Assembly (NCBI GenBank): GCA_902525035.1
Contig: CABZFN010000001.1
Coordinates: forward strand, 164,744-228,743
Reading direction: 5' to 3'
DNA from: an uncultured Alphaproteobacteria bacterium
GTDB taxonomy: Bacteria; Pseudomonadota; Alphaproteobacteria; HIMB59; GCA-002718135
Length of the DNA stretch: 64,000 nucleotides
Position numbers and translations under genes: made by a program. Shown piece after piece: positions 55,408-63,481 of the stretch; position 1 is the first letter of the stretch, and every line of letters starts with the position of its first letter. The notes under the pieces were generated by a model that searched no databases, was not told the origin of the DNA, and saw only the letters and a list, made by a program, of their open reading frames with translations.

Positions 55408-56397
55408 ATGAAAAATATAGCTTTTATTGGAACATCACATATCCATACACCAAATTTTATTTCAAAGGTAATTTCAAACAATCAAGTTAATTGTATAGGT
55501 GTTTGGGATAAAGATAAGCACAGGTCAAAAAGCGATACTGAAAAACTAAAATGTAAGAATTATGATAACTATATTGATTTATTGAAAGAACCTAATTTAG
55601 ATGGTGTTATTGTATGTTCAGAAACTAATTTGCACTACGAATTAGTTAAAAAGATTACCGAGAATAAAAAACACTGTTTTATAGAAAAACCTTTGGGGAT
55701 AGGAAAAAAAGACTCCTTTGAAATGGCAAATTTAATTGAGTCATCAAAGATTATTTTCCAAACTGGCTATTTTATGAGAAGCAATCCTGTTTATATAAAG
55801 CTTAAAGAATTAATTACTGCTAATTATTTTGGTAATATTTCACGAATTCGACTCGTTAATTGTCACGATGGTATTATGAGAGATATTTTCAAAAACTATC
55901 AATGGATGACAGATCCTAAAGTTGCTGGTGTTGGAGCTTTTGGTGATTTAGGAACACATGTTTTAGATCTTCTTCTGTGGTTTTTTTCTGATGTTGAGTC
56001 AGTAAGTGCAACCTTTACAAAAGTATATAATCAATATCCAGGTTGTGAAGAGAGTGGAGAAGCATTAATAAAATTTAAAAGTGGGTTGATAGCTAGTATT
56101 GCAGCGGGATGGATAGATATAGCGCAGCCATATACTATTTTTATAAGTGGAACGAAAGCTCACGCAAGAACAACAAATGAGCAATTAATTATAAACGAAA
56201 ATAAGGATGGTAAAAAAATTGAAAGAATAGAAAAAAATTTACCAGAAACATTACCTCATGCATTTGATTTATTTCTTAATTCATTAATTGACAATAATAC
56301 TAAAAACTTAGTAACTCCTTCAGAAGCAGCATTAAGAAGTAGTATAATGAATTCAATTTACCAATCAGAAAAAGAAAAAAAATGGATAAATATTTAA
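55408..56397 (+). CDS. Gfo/Idh/MocA family oxidoreductase (first)
   Basis: A 329-residue NAD(P)-dependent sugar oxidoreductase. The N-terminal Rossmann motif is modified (AFIGTSHIHTPNF), with the family EKPLGIG motif near residue 92 and a DLGTHVLDLLLWF segment at about residue 176. Family members act on inositols, sugars and sugar amines. It follows the ABC importer in the same operon and probably begins catabolism of the imported compound. Substrate unknown. Confidence 0.82.
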   Translation: MKNIAFIGTSHIHTPNFISKVISNNQVNCIGVWDKDKHRSKSDTEKLKCKNYDNYIDLLKEPNLDGVIVCSETNLHYELVKKITENKKHCFIEKPLGIGKKDSFEMANLIESSKIIFQTGYFMRSNPVYIKLKELITANYFGNISRIRLVNCHDGIMRDIFKNYQWMTDPKVAGVGAFGDLGTHVLDLLLWFFSDVESVSATFTKVYNQYPGCEESGEALIKFKSGLIASIAAGWIDIAQPYTIFISGTKAHARTTNEQLIINENKDGKKIERIEKNLPETLPHAFDLFLNSLIDNNTKNLVTPSEAALRSSIMNSIYQSEKEKKWINI

Positions 56398-56413
56398 ATA
56401 AAAAAATATAAAT

Positions 56414-57472
56414 ATGAGTAAAATAAAAGTTGGCATTATTGGCGTAGGAGGTATTGCAAAACTACATGTACCCGGTTGGCGCATGTCAGAACATTCTGAA
56501 TTAATAGCAGGCTCTGACATAAACAAATTAATACTTGAAGATTGGGGTAATAAAAATCAAATAAAAAAATTATATCTTAATCCCTTAGACATGATTAATG
56601 ATCCAGATATAGATGTGATAGATATTTGTGCGCCTAATAACTATCATTGTGATTTAGCAATTAAAGCAATGCAAGCAGGCAAAGATGTTTTATGTGAAAA
56701 ACCCTTAGCTCCTAATGCCTTACAAATAAAAAAAATGATTGAAGTAAGAGATCAAACGAAGAAAAAATTAATGTGTGCTCAACACTTTAGATTCAGAAAA
56801 GATTCTCAATTAATAAAAGATCAATCCATATCAATTGGATCGATATATCATGCACGTTCTTGGATGCTTAGAAGAAATTATTTACCAGTATCACTTGGTT
56901 TTTTAAAAAAAGAAAATTCAGGTGGAGGGCCTTGTATTGATATAGGGGTGCATGTATTAGATTTAACTCTTTGGTTTATGAACAATCCTGAACCACTTTC
57001 TGTGACGGGTGTGTCAAAAACAGAATTAGCAAAGCAACCAACTTCTTTTAGTTATAATGGAGAGTACGATAAGGAAGCAATGAATGTTGAAGATTTTGCA
57101 GCTGCGTTTGTTAGGTTTAAAAATGGTGCAACATTAATGCTCGAAGTATCATGGATGCTTCATCATAAATTACCAAAAGACAAAATAGAAGATATGCAGG
57201 TATGGTTATATGGAAGAGATGCTGGTTTACATTGGCCTAATTGTGAGCTTATAAAAAATGATATCAATTCTCAAACTCACATAACTAAAAAAATTGAAGG
57301 CAATTTAAAAGACACTATTGAACCTCATGCTAAAGAATGTATGGAGTTTGCAGAGTTTGTTGCAAACGATCAACCGGTTACTATACCTGCTGAACACTCT
57401 CTACAAGTAATGAAAATTTTAGATGGAATTTATAAAAGTCAAGAAGTAGGAAAAGAAATTATTTTAGAATAA
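56414..57472 (+). CDS. Gfo/Idh/MocA family oxidoreductase (second)
   Basis: A 352-residue Gfo/Idh protein with GIIGVGGIAKLHVPGW (Rossmann), CAPNNYHCDLAIKAMQAGKDVLCEKPLAPN, and IDIGVHVLDLTLWFM. It is distinct from the first copy but is 16 nt downstream in the same operon. Two such enzymes often act sequentially, for example oxidising and reducing a keto-sugar, so a two-step epimerisation or dehydrogenation is plausible. Substrate unknown. Confidence 0.84.
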   Translation: MSKIKVGIIGVGGIAKLHVPGWRMSEHSELIAGSDINKLILEDWGNKNQIKKLYLNPLDMINDPDIDVIDICAPNNYHCDLAIKAMQAGKDVLCEKPLAPNALQIKKMIEVRDQTKKKLMCAQHFRFRKDSQLIKDQSISIGSIYHARSWMLRRNYLPVSLGFLKKENSGGGPCIDIGVHVLDLTLWFMNNPEPLSVTGVSKTELAKQPTSFSYNGEYDKEAMNVEDFAAAFVRFKNGATLMLEVSWMLHHKLPKDKIEDMQVWLYGRDAGLHWPNCELIKNDINSQTHITKKIEGNLKDTIEPHAKECMEFAEFVANDQPVTIPAEHSLQVMKILDGIYKSQEVGKEIILE

Positions 57473-57485
57473 TAGATTATAATTA

Positions 57486-58385
57486 ATGAAAAATAATTTA
57501 TTTTTAGCTGTTATTCTATCACTTTCAGGCTTGTTTTTATTAGATTGTATGGGGATTGCGATAAAGTTTTTAAGAAACGATTATCCAGCAGCTCAACTTT
57601 CTGTTTTTAGAAATTTATTTGGAATGATCCCATGCGTAATTGCTTTATATTTTTCACATGATTGGCATCGTAATGGTAGACAAATAAAAATAACGCAATG
57701 GAGGTTAGGATTATTCCGTGGTGTTTTTGTAGCATTGGCCCAATTGTGCCTTTATACTTCTTATGCTTACCTCCCTTTTGCTTTAGTTGCGACAATGGAA
57801 TACACTGGACCCATGATGGTTACTCTTCTTGCTATTCCAATATTAGGAGAAAAATTTGGCTGGTATAAAATGAGTGCTGTTATTTCTGGATTTGCTGGTA
57901 TTGTTTTAATTATGCAACCTTGGTCATCAGATTTTAATTATATGTTACTACTTCCTATACTTGCTGCATTTGGTTATTCTTTAGCAAGAACAACATCGTT
58001 AAGCTTTGATGACAGTGTTCCATCACCACTTATCAATTTATATGGTCAGACTGGAACAATAGTAGTTGCATGTTTGCTAGTATTAATTTTTGGTATGTGG
58101 GAAAATTTTAAAAGCGTAAATGATTTCTTAGTGGTTTGTGTAATGGGAATAGCGGGTGGATCAGGAACTTTATTGTTAATTTATGGTGCAAGAAGAGCAG
58201 AACTGAGTAAAATTATGCCATTTGATTATATAGAAATATTTTTTGCCCTTATTTTAGGCTGGGTATTTTTTGCAGAATGGCCAGTAGATCAGCTTTTTCC
58301 AGGCGCTTTTTTCATAGTTTTAGGCGGATTAATCATTTATCTTCAGCAAAGAAAAAATAATTTTCAAAGACTAAGGAAAATATAA
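57486..58385 (+). CDS. EamA/DMT family transporter
   Basis: A 299-residue ten-helix transporter with two EamA repeats (SVFRNLFGMIPCV near residue 40; VMGIAGGSGTLLLIYGARR later). It sits within the operon between the Gfo/Idh genes and the aldose epimerase, with short gaps. It could export a metabolic end-product such as a sulfonate or sulfite; direction and substrate cannot be told. Confidence 0.82.
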   Translation: MKNNLFLAVILSLSGLFLLDCMGIAIKFLRNDYPAAQLSVFRNLFGMIPCVIALYFSHDWHRNGRQIKITQWRLGLFRGVFVALAQLCLYTSYAYLPFALVATMEYTGPMMVTLLAIPILGEKFGWYKMSAVISGFAGIVLIMQPWSSDFNYMLLLPILAAFGYSLARTTSLSFDDSVPSPLINLYGQTGTIVVACLLVLIFGMWENFKSVNDFLVVCVMGIAGGSGTLLLIYGARRAELSKIMPFDYIEIFFALILGWVFFAEWPVDQLFPGAFFIVLGGLIIYLQQRKNNFQRLRKI

Positions 58386-59437
58386 TGGAATACAAAATTA
58401 CAAAACTGCAAAACGATAAAGGTTTAGATATAGACATAGTTAATATTATTAACTCAAATAATTATAGTTTTAGTTTTTATACGTATGGTGGTTATATGAA
58501 TGAAGTTTGTATCCCAACTTATTCTAATGTTTCTGAAACTGAGGATGTATTATTAGGTTATGGTAATTTAGATGATTGCCTGGAAGCTCATGGATATTTC
58601 AATTCAATTATTGGAAGAGTTTGCAATAGAATAGGGCAAAGTAAATTTACTCTTAATGGGAAAGAATATAATTTGTATTCTAATACCGAACCTGATCATC
58701 TTCATGGCGGAAAGGAAGGTTTCAATAAAAAGATTTGGCAAATAGCTGATATTAAAAAAAAAAGTGACAGCATAAACGTAGAGCTCACTTACTATTCTAA
58801 TCATCTAGAAGAAAATTATCCTGGCAACTTAGATTGTAAAACTATTTACGAGTTAAACAATAACAACGAAATTCTAATTTCCTTTAATGCCACTACAGAT
58901 CAAGATACTATTGTTAATATGACTAATCATAACTATTGGAATTTCCATGGTCATAAAGATAATTACAAAAATATTACTGACCATGTGATAAGAATATCAT
59001 CCAATCAAATTTGCGAAACTGATGAAGGCTCAATCCCTACAGGCAAGTTATTAGATGTAGTTAATACAAAATATGATCTAAATAATTCGTTTGAAATAAA
59101 TAATAATTTTTTAGACAGTGGTGGGATCGATCACAATTATGTTCTTAAAAACCATACAATTGATAAATCTATAGCTTCCATTTATAGTAAAATTACTGGA
59201 ATGGGAGTAGAATACTCAACTGATCAACCTGGAATACAATTTTATACTGGTAACATGATGAAGGAGTCATATAATGGAAAACATAATAGAAATTATGGTT
59301 TACAATATGGAATGTGTTTAGAGACACAAATCTTTCCCGATGCTATTAATCAAACAAATTTTCCATCAACCATATTAAAAAAAGGTGAAAAATATACTTC
59401 AAACACTAAAATAAAATTAAGAAATGATTTTAAATAA
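58385..59437 (+). CDS. Aldose 1-epimerase (GalM family)
   Basis: A 350-residue mutarotase. Conserved active-site residues appear in YFNSIIGRVCNRIGQSKF, DHLHGGKEGFNKKIW (His-Gly-Gly), NMTNHNYWNFHG (catalytic His) and LETQIFPDAINQ (catalytic Glu). It interconverts anomers of a sugar. The sulfoquinovose pathway has an equivalent mutarotase (YihR), and the PfkB and ComDE neighbours make a sulfo-sugar role possible; galactose or another sugar is equally compatible with the sequence alone. Confidence 0.85.
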   Translation: MEYKITKLQNDKGLDIDIVNIINSNNYSFSFYTYGGYMNEVCIPTYSNVSETEDVLLGYGNLDDCLEAHGYFNSIIGRVCNRIGQSKFTLNGKEYNLYSNTEPDHLHGGKEGFNKKIWQIADIKKKSDSINVELTYYSNHLEENYPGNLDCKTIYELNNNNEILISFNATTDQDTIVNMTNHNYWNFHGHKDNYKNITDHVIRISSNQICETDEGSIPTGKLLDVVNTKYDLNNSFEINNNFLDSGGIDHNYVLKNHTIDKSIASIYSKITGMGVEYSTDQPGIQFYTGNMMKESYNGKHNRNYGLQYGMCLETQIFPDAINQTNFPSTILKKGEKYTSNTKIKLRNDFK

Positions 59438-59483
59438 ATTAATTTATTGTTTAATCATTTTATATATATAGACGTCCACATAA

Positions 59484-59984
59484 ATGAAAATCAGTAAAAA
59501 AATCATAGATAATTTAAAAAAAGGTGGAGTAGATTTTTACTTAAGTGTTCCTTGTAAGTTATTAGCTAACATGATTGATATTCTTGAAAAAGATAAGGAT
59601 GTTTACTATTCGGCTGTACCAAGAGAGGAAGAAGGTATGGGTATCTGTGCTGGAGCTTATTTAGGAAATAAATTCCCTTGTATAATGATGCAGAATACAG
59701 GAATAGGAAATTCAGTGAACGCAATTGTTTCTTTATTACAATTATATCAAATGCCTGTTGTTTTTCTAATTAGCTACAGAGGGACACCGGGTGAGCCAGT
59801 AGGAGCACAAGGTGGAATGGCTAAAATAACTGAAGATATTTTACAAACTTTAAGAATACCTATGTTGCATTGTTCTTCAGAAAATGATCTCGAGAAAATT
59901 TCAATATTTAGTAAACATGCAAAAGTTGTTGAGTCACCAGTTGCTATATTATGTGATTTCAATTTAATGAAAGATGATAAATGA
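59484..59984 (+). CDS. comD: Sulfopyruvate decarboxylase alpha subunit
   Basis: A 166-residue ThDP PYR-domain protein. The ThDP-activating Glu lies in VPREEEGMGICAGAYLG, with a GVDFYLSVPCKL opening and GNSVNAIVSLLQLYQMPVVFLISYRG, all typical of ComD and related decarboxylases. It combines with ComE to convert sulfopyruvate to sulfoacetaldehyde and CO2. The two subunits are separate genes overlapping by 4 nt, as for ComD/ComE. Phosphonopyruvate decarboxylase is the main alternative and is usually fused. Confidence 0.8.
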   Translation: MKISKKIIDNLKKGGVDFYLSVPCKLLANMIDILEKDKDVYYSAVPREEEGMGICAGAYLGNKFPCIMMQNTGIGNSVNAIVSLLQLYQMPVVFLISYRGTPGEPVGAQGGMAKITEDILQTLRIPMLHCSSENDLEKISIFSKHAKVVESPVAILCDFNLMKDDK

Positions 59985-60550
59985 ACCGGTTTGACTTATT
60001 AAATAAAATACAAAATATTCTTAAAGATAACCTAGTTATTTGTAATATAGGTCTTCCGTCTCAAGAATTATATAAAATTAACGATCAACCAAATTTTTTT
60101 TATATGTTAGGCAGTATGGGTTTGTCTTCTTCTATTGGTTTAGGCTTGTCATTATCTCAAAATAAAAATGTTATTAGTATAGATGGTGATGGGTCTGTTT
60201 TAATGAATATGAATACATTAGCAACAATTGGCAATAGAGCACCATCAAATTATACTTTATTAATAATTGATAATGGATCATATGGATCAACAGGAGATCA
60301 AAGGACTTTTACTGATGAAAATACTTCTTTAAAAGATGTTGCAATAGGCGCTGGTTGTAAAAATGTAGTTGAATGTTCTGGAGATGAAACAGTAAATGAA
60401 TTATCAAAAGCTATTGAAGATCAAAATAATTCTTACGTAATTATCTCTAAAATTAATTCTGGAAATGTCCAAATTGATCCAATTCCTCTTAACCCTATAA
60501 CGATCAGAGATAGATTTAGAAAGTTTATAGGTATAGTTAAATACCTCTAA
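59981..60550 (+). CDS. comE: Sulfopyruvate decarboxylase beta subunit
   Basis: A 189-residue ThDP PP-domain protein. The cofactor motif is DGDGSVLMNMNTLATIGNRAP...IDNGSYG. It begins with a short helical region and LGSMGLSSSIGLGLSLS, as in ComE. It completes the decarboxylase with ComD. It lies 10 nt before the PfkB kinase gene. Sulfoacetaldehyde produced here could feed Xsc encoded at 20.9 kb. Confidence 0.8.
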   Translation: MNRFDLLNKIQNILKDNLVICNIGLPSQELYKINDQPNFFYMLGSMGLSSSIGLGLSLSQNKNVISIDGDGSVLMNMNTLATIGNRAPSNYTLLIIDNGSYGSTGDQRTFTDENTSLKDVAIGAGCKNVVECSGDETVNELSKAIEDQNNSYVIISKINSGNVQIDPIPLNPITIRDRFRKFIGIVKYL

Positions 60551-60560
60551 ATAAATATTT

Positions 60561-61466
60561 ATGATCATTTGTGCAGGATCAATATTTTTAGATAATATAA
60601 GTAGGATAGATCAGTTTCCAAAAAAACCAATTAAAGTTTTATCCAAAGGTATTGATAAAAGGTTAGGTGGTTCAGCAGCAGTATCAGCATTTACTGCTAA
60701 AAAATTGGGTTGTGACACTAAATTTATTGGAAAATTTGGAGATGATGATGCTTCTGTTTTCTTAAAAAATGAATTTAAAAAATTTTCAATAAATATCAAT
60801 AAATCTATTTCAATAAAAAAATGTAAATCCTCACAAAGTTTTGTAATTCAAGATTTAAATGGTGAAAGATTGCTAGCTGCTTATAATGATCCAAAGTTAC
60901 TTAATTATAAGAAAATACCAAATTTAGATTTTAGAAAAAAAGATATTTATGCAGTGGATATGAGGTGGATTAGAATAGCGACTGAAATTGCCAAAAAGAC
61001 CAACAAAAATAATATTAAATGTGTTGCCGATTTAGATAATTTTAAAAAAACATCACATATATCACAAATTGTTAAAAATGCTTCCCATCCCATATTTTCT
61101 GAAGAGGGTTTAAAAACATATAAGCGAAATTTAAATATGAAAACTGCTCTTTTTGAAATATTTAATGAAACACAAAAATTTGTAGCGGTTACATTAGGTT
61201 CCCAAGGCGTTCTTTGGGTAGATAACAATTCATTGTATCACTGTAAAATTCCAAAAGTTAAAACAGTTGAAACAAATTGTGCAGGAGATGTATTTCATGG
61301 AGCTTTCGCATCAGCCTTATCTCTAAATAAATCAAATATAGAAAGTATTATTTTTGCATCTGCTGCTGCAACTTTAAAATGTATGCAAAGTGGGGGTATA
61401 TATTCAATACCTAAAATTAATTTAGTTAATAAATTTGCAAGAAAAATAAAAATTAGTAAAATTTAA
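60561..61466 (+). CDS. PfkB family kinase, sulfofructose-kinase-like
   Basis: A 301-residue PfkB (ribokinase family) sugar kinase. It opens CAGSIFLDNISRIDQFP, and the anion-hole/catalytic motif is NCAGDVFHGAFASAL. Several stretches resemble E. coli YihV (sulfofructose kinase) from memory: KSSQSF...NGERLLAAY, AVDMRW (Arg135), SHPIFSEEGLKTY, and FASAAATLKCMQSGG. In YihV an Arg at the DVRW position is reported to contact the sulfonate, and it is kept here; a nearby Asn is not. With comDE it suggests sulfoquinovose use, but other sugars are not excluded. Confidence 0.65.
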   Translation: MIICAGSIFLDNISRIDQFPKKPIKVLSKGIDKRLGGSAAVSAFTAKKLGCDTKFIGKFGDDDASVFLKNEFKKFSININKSISIKKCKSSQSFVIQDLNGERLLAAYNDPKLLNYKKIPNLDFRKKDIYAVDMRWIRIATEIAKKTNKNNIKCVADLDNFKKTSHISQIVKNASHPIFSEEGLKTYKRNLNMKTALFEIFNETQKFVAVTLGSQGVLWVDNNSLYHCKIPKVKTVETNCAGDVFHGAFASALSLNKSNIESIIFASAAATLKCMQSGGIYSIPKINLVNKFARKIKISKI

Positions 61467-62389
61467 TGATAAATATTTTAATTACAGAATTTATAGATCC
61501 AGAAGCATTAAAAATATTAAGTAAAGATTTTAATGTAATCTATAAAAAAGATATTTGGGAAAATTCTGATTATTTAAAAAAAGAAATTAATAAATTTGAC
61601 GGGATAATTGTAAGAAATAAAACAAATTTACATCAATCTATTTTAGAGAAAGCAGCAAATTTAAAGTACATTGGTAGACTTGGTGTAGGTATAGATAATA
61701 TTGACACTGAATACTGTAAAAAAAATAATATATTTGTTCAACCAGCCACCGGGATGAATGCTGACTCTGTAGCAGAATATGTAATAAGCTCTTCACTTAG
61801 CCTATTAAAGAAAACAAAGCTAATAAATGAAAAAACACAAAGTGGACAATGGCCTAGAACGTCAATTACTACGAATGAGTTAAAGGGAAAAACTTTAGGT
61901 CTAATAGGATTTGGTGATATAGCAAAAAAAGTTTTAAAACTTATAAATGCATTTGAAGTTACTACCATTTCATTTGACCCTTTTATAACCTCTCAAGAAA
62001 TGGAAGAATATTATGTTAAAAAAGTAACTTTTGAAAATATTCTTTCTTTAGCTGATATAGTTTCTATACATGTACCATTAAATAATGAAACGAAATATTT
62101 ATTTGATAAAAAAATATTTCAAAAAATGAATAACAAACCAATTATAATTAATTCATCAAGAGGGGGAATTATAAATGAAATAGATCTACTTGAAGCATAT
62201 AAGAATAATTATATTTCAGGATTTGCATTAGATGTTTATGAACATGAGCCAGTAAACAAAATATTTTTAAAAAATATTACAAACGATATGAATTGTATTT
62301 TATCACCTCATATTGCAGGGGTTACAGAAGAATCCAATACTAGAGTCAGTGAGTTTATTATGAATAAAACAAACGAATTTTTTTCATAA
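61466..62389 (+). CDS. D-2-hydroxyacid dehydrogenase family (possible sulfolactate dehydrogenase)
   Basis: A 307-residue NAD-dependent 2-hydroxyacid dehydrogenase of the SerA/SlcC type. The Rossmann motif is LGLIGFGDIAKKV, with catalytic residues in INSSRGGIIN (Arg), DVYEHEP (Glu) and LSPHIAGVTEES (His). SlcC, (S)-sulfolactate dehydrogenase, belongs to this family. In the comDE operon it would make sulfopyruvate from sulfolactate. A 3-phosphoglycerate or lactate-type dehydrogenase is the alternative. It shares a base with the kinase gene and ends the long plus-strand operon. Confidence 0.72.
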   Translation: MINILITEFIDPEALKILSKDFNVIYKKDIWENSDYLKKEINKFDGIIVRNKTNLHQSILEKAANLKYIGRLGVGIDNIDTEYCKKNNIFVQPATGMNADSVAEYVISSSLSLLKKTKLINEKTQSGQWPRTSITTNELKGKTLGLIGFGDIAKKVLKLINAFEVTTISFDPFITSQEMEEYYVKKVTFENILSLADIVSIHVPLNNETKYLFDKKIFQKMNNKPIIINSSRGGIINEIDLLEAYKNNYISGFALDVYEHEPVNKIFLKNITNDMNCILSPHIAGVTEESNTRVSEFIMNKTNEFFS

Positions 62390-62392
62390 GTT

Positions 62393-63481
62393 TTAAATTT
62401 TAAATTCAGCCATTTTAACAATTCTATTTTCTTTTATAGAAATTTCAGCAGCTTCACCAATTGCAACTGCTTGTAAACCATCATTTAGACTTACAGCAGC
62501 TGGTTTAGAACTTTCAATAGTATCAAGAAATGAAATATGCTCATAATATGTAGAGCCATGATGATTTCCTACTTTTAAAATCTCTTCATCAACTTCCACA
62601 ATCTCATTAAGAGTTTTTCCATTTTTTCGATATCCAATCCTTAATTCAGACGAGTTTTTGCCTGAGCTAGCTGAAGGTACAGCGGTTTCAATTTTACCGA
62701 TATCTCCAACTGCACATAACTCTTCTTGATTTGTTGAGTTTTCAGCAAACATACAGAGATCAAGCAAACCTCTAACTCCATTTTGAAAATTAACAATTAC
62801 ATAAGCGTTATCGAGAATATCTGGAGTTTTATTGTTATATTTTTCGTTTAAATGATTAACATCTTGGTTGCCACTTGCATAAACTTGTTTTGCTTCACTA
62901 TTTACAATTAATCTCATTAGATCAAAAAAATGACAGCATTTTTCAACTAATGTGCCTCCTGTATTTTCTGCAAATCTATTCCAGTTATTCACTTTTACTA
63001 AAAAAGGAAATCGGTGTTCTCTAATTGATAACATTTTTAAATTACCTATTGTTTTATTATGAATTTCATCAATCATTCTTTTTACTGGCGGCATATATCT
63101 ATATTCCATTGCGGTCCAAATTAAACCTGGATAATTTTTAGTTAAATCTCTGAATTCGATACAATCTTTAATTGTTGTACATAACGGCTTTTCTACCAAG
63201 ATATGTTTCTTTGTCTTAATTACATCTTTTAATACATCTATGTGTGTAAAATTAGGAGTAGAAATTATGTACCCATCAACAAGATCAGCTTGTATCATTT
63301 CATTATAGTTTGTAAAACATGGAACTTTTTTATTAAGTAACGATAAAGATTGATTAATTGATTCATCATTTGGATCACTTAAAGCAACAATTTCTGCTCT
63401 ATCAATTATATTGACATTTCTGATATGTTCGCGACCCATTGATCCAGCACCTATTATCCCATATTTAAAACTTTTACTCAT
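62393..63481 (-). CDS. Gfo/Idh/MocA family oxidoreductase (third)
   Basis: A 362-residue Gfo/Idh protein with GIIGAGSMGREHIRN, HILVEKPLCTT, and GGTLVEKCCHFFDLMRL (family GG...E...H motif). It is a third member of the family in this region and is transcribed on the minus strand immediately after the L-fucose isomerase-like gene (4-nt overlap), so it belongs to a separate operon entering from the right. It probably oxidises a sugar or inositol. Substrate unknown. Confidence 0.84.
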   Translation of the reverse strand: MSKSFKYGIIGAGSMGREHIRNVNIIDRAEIVALSDPNDESINQSLSLLNKKVPCFTNYNEMIQADLVDGYIISTPNFTHIDVLKDVIKTKKHILVEKPLCTTIKDCIEFRDLTKNYPGLIWTAMEYRYMPPVKRMIDEIHNKTIGNLKMLSIREHRFPFLVKVNNWNRFAENTGGTLVEKCCHFFDLMRLIVNSEAKQVYASGNQDVNHLNEKYNNKTPDILDNAYVIVNFQNGVRGLLDLCMFAENSTNQEELCAVGDIGKIETAVPSASSGKNSSELRIGYRKNGKTLNEIVEVDEEILKVGNHHGSTYYEHISFLDTIESSKPAAVSLNDGLQAVAIGEAAEISIKENRIVKMAEFKI

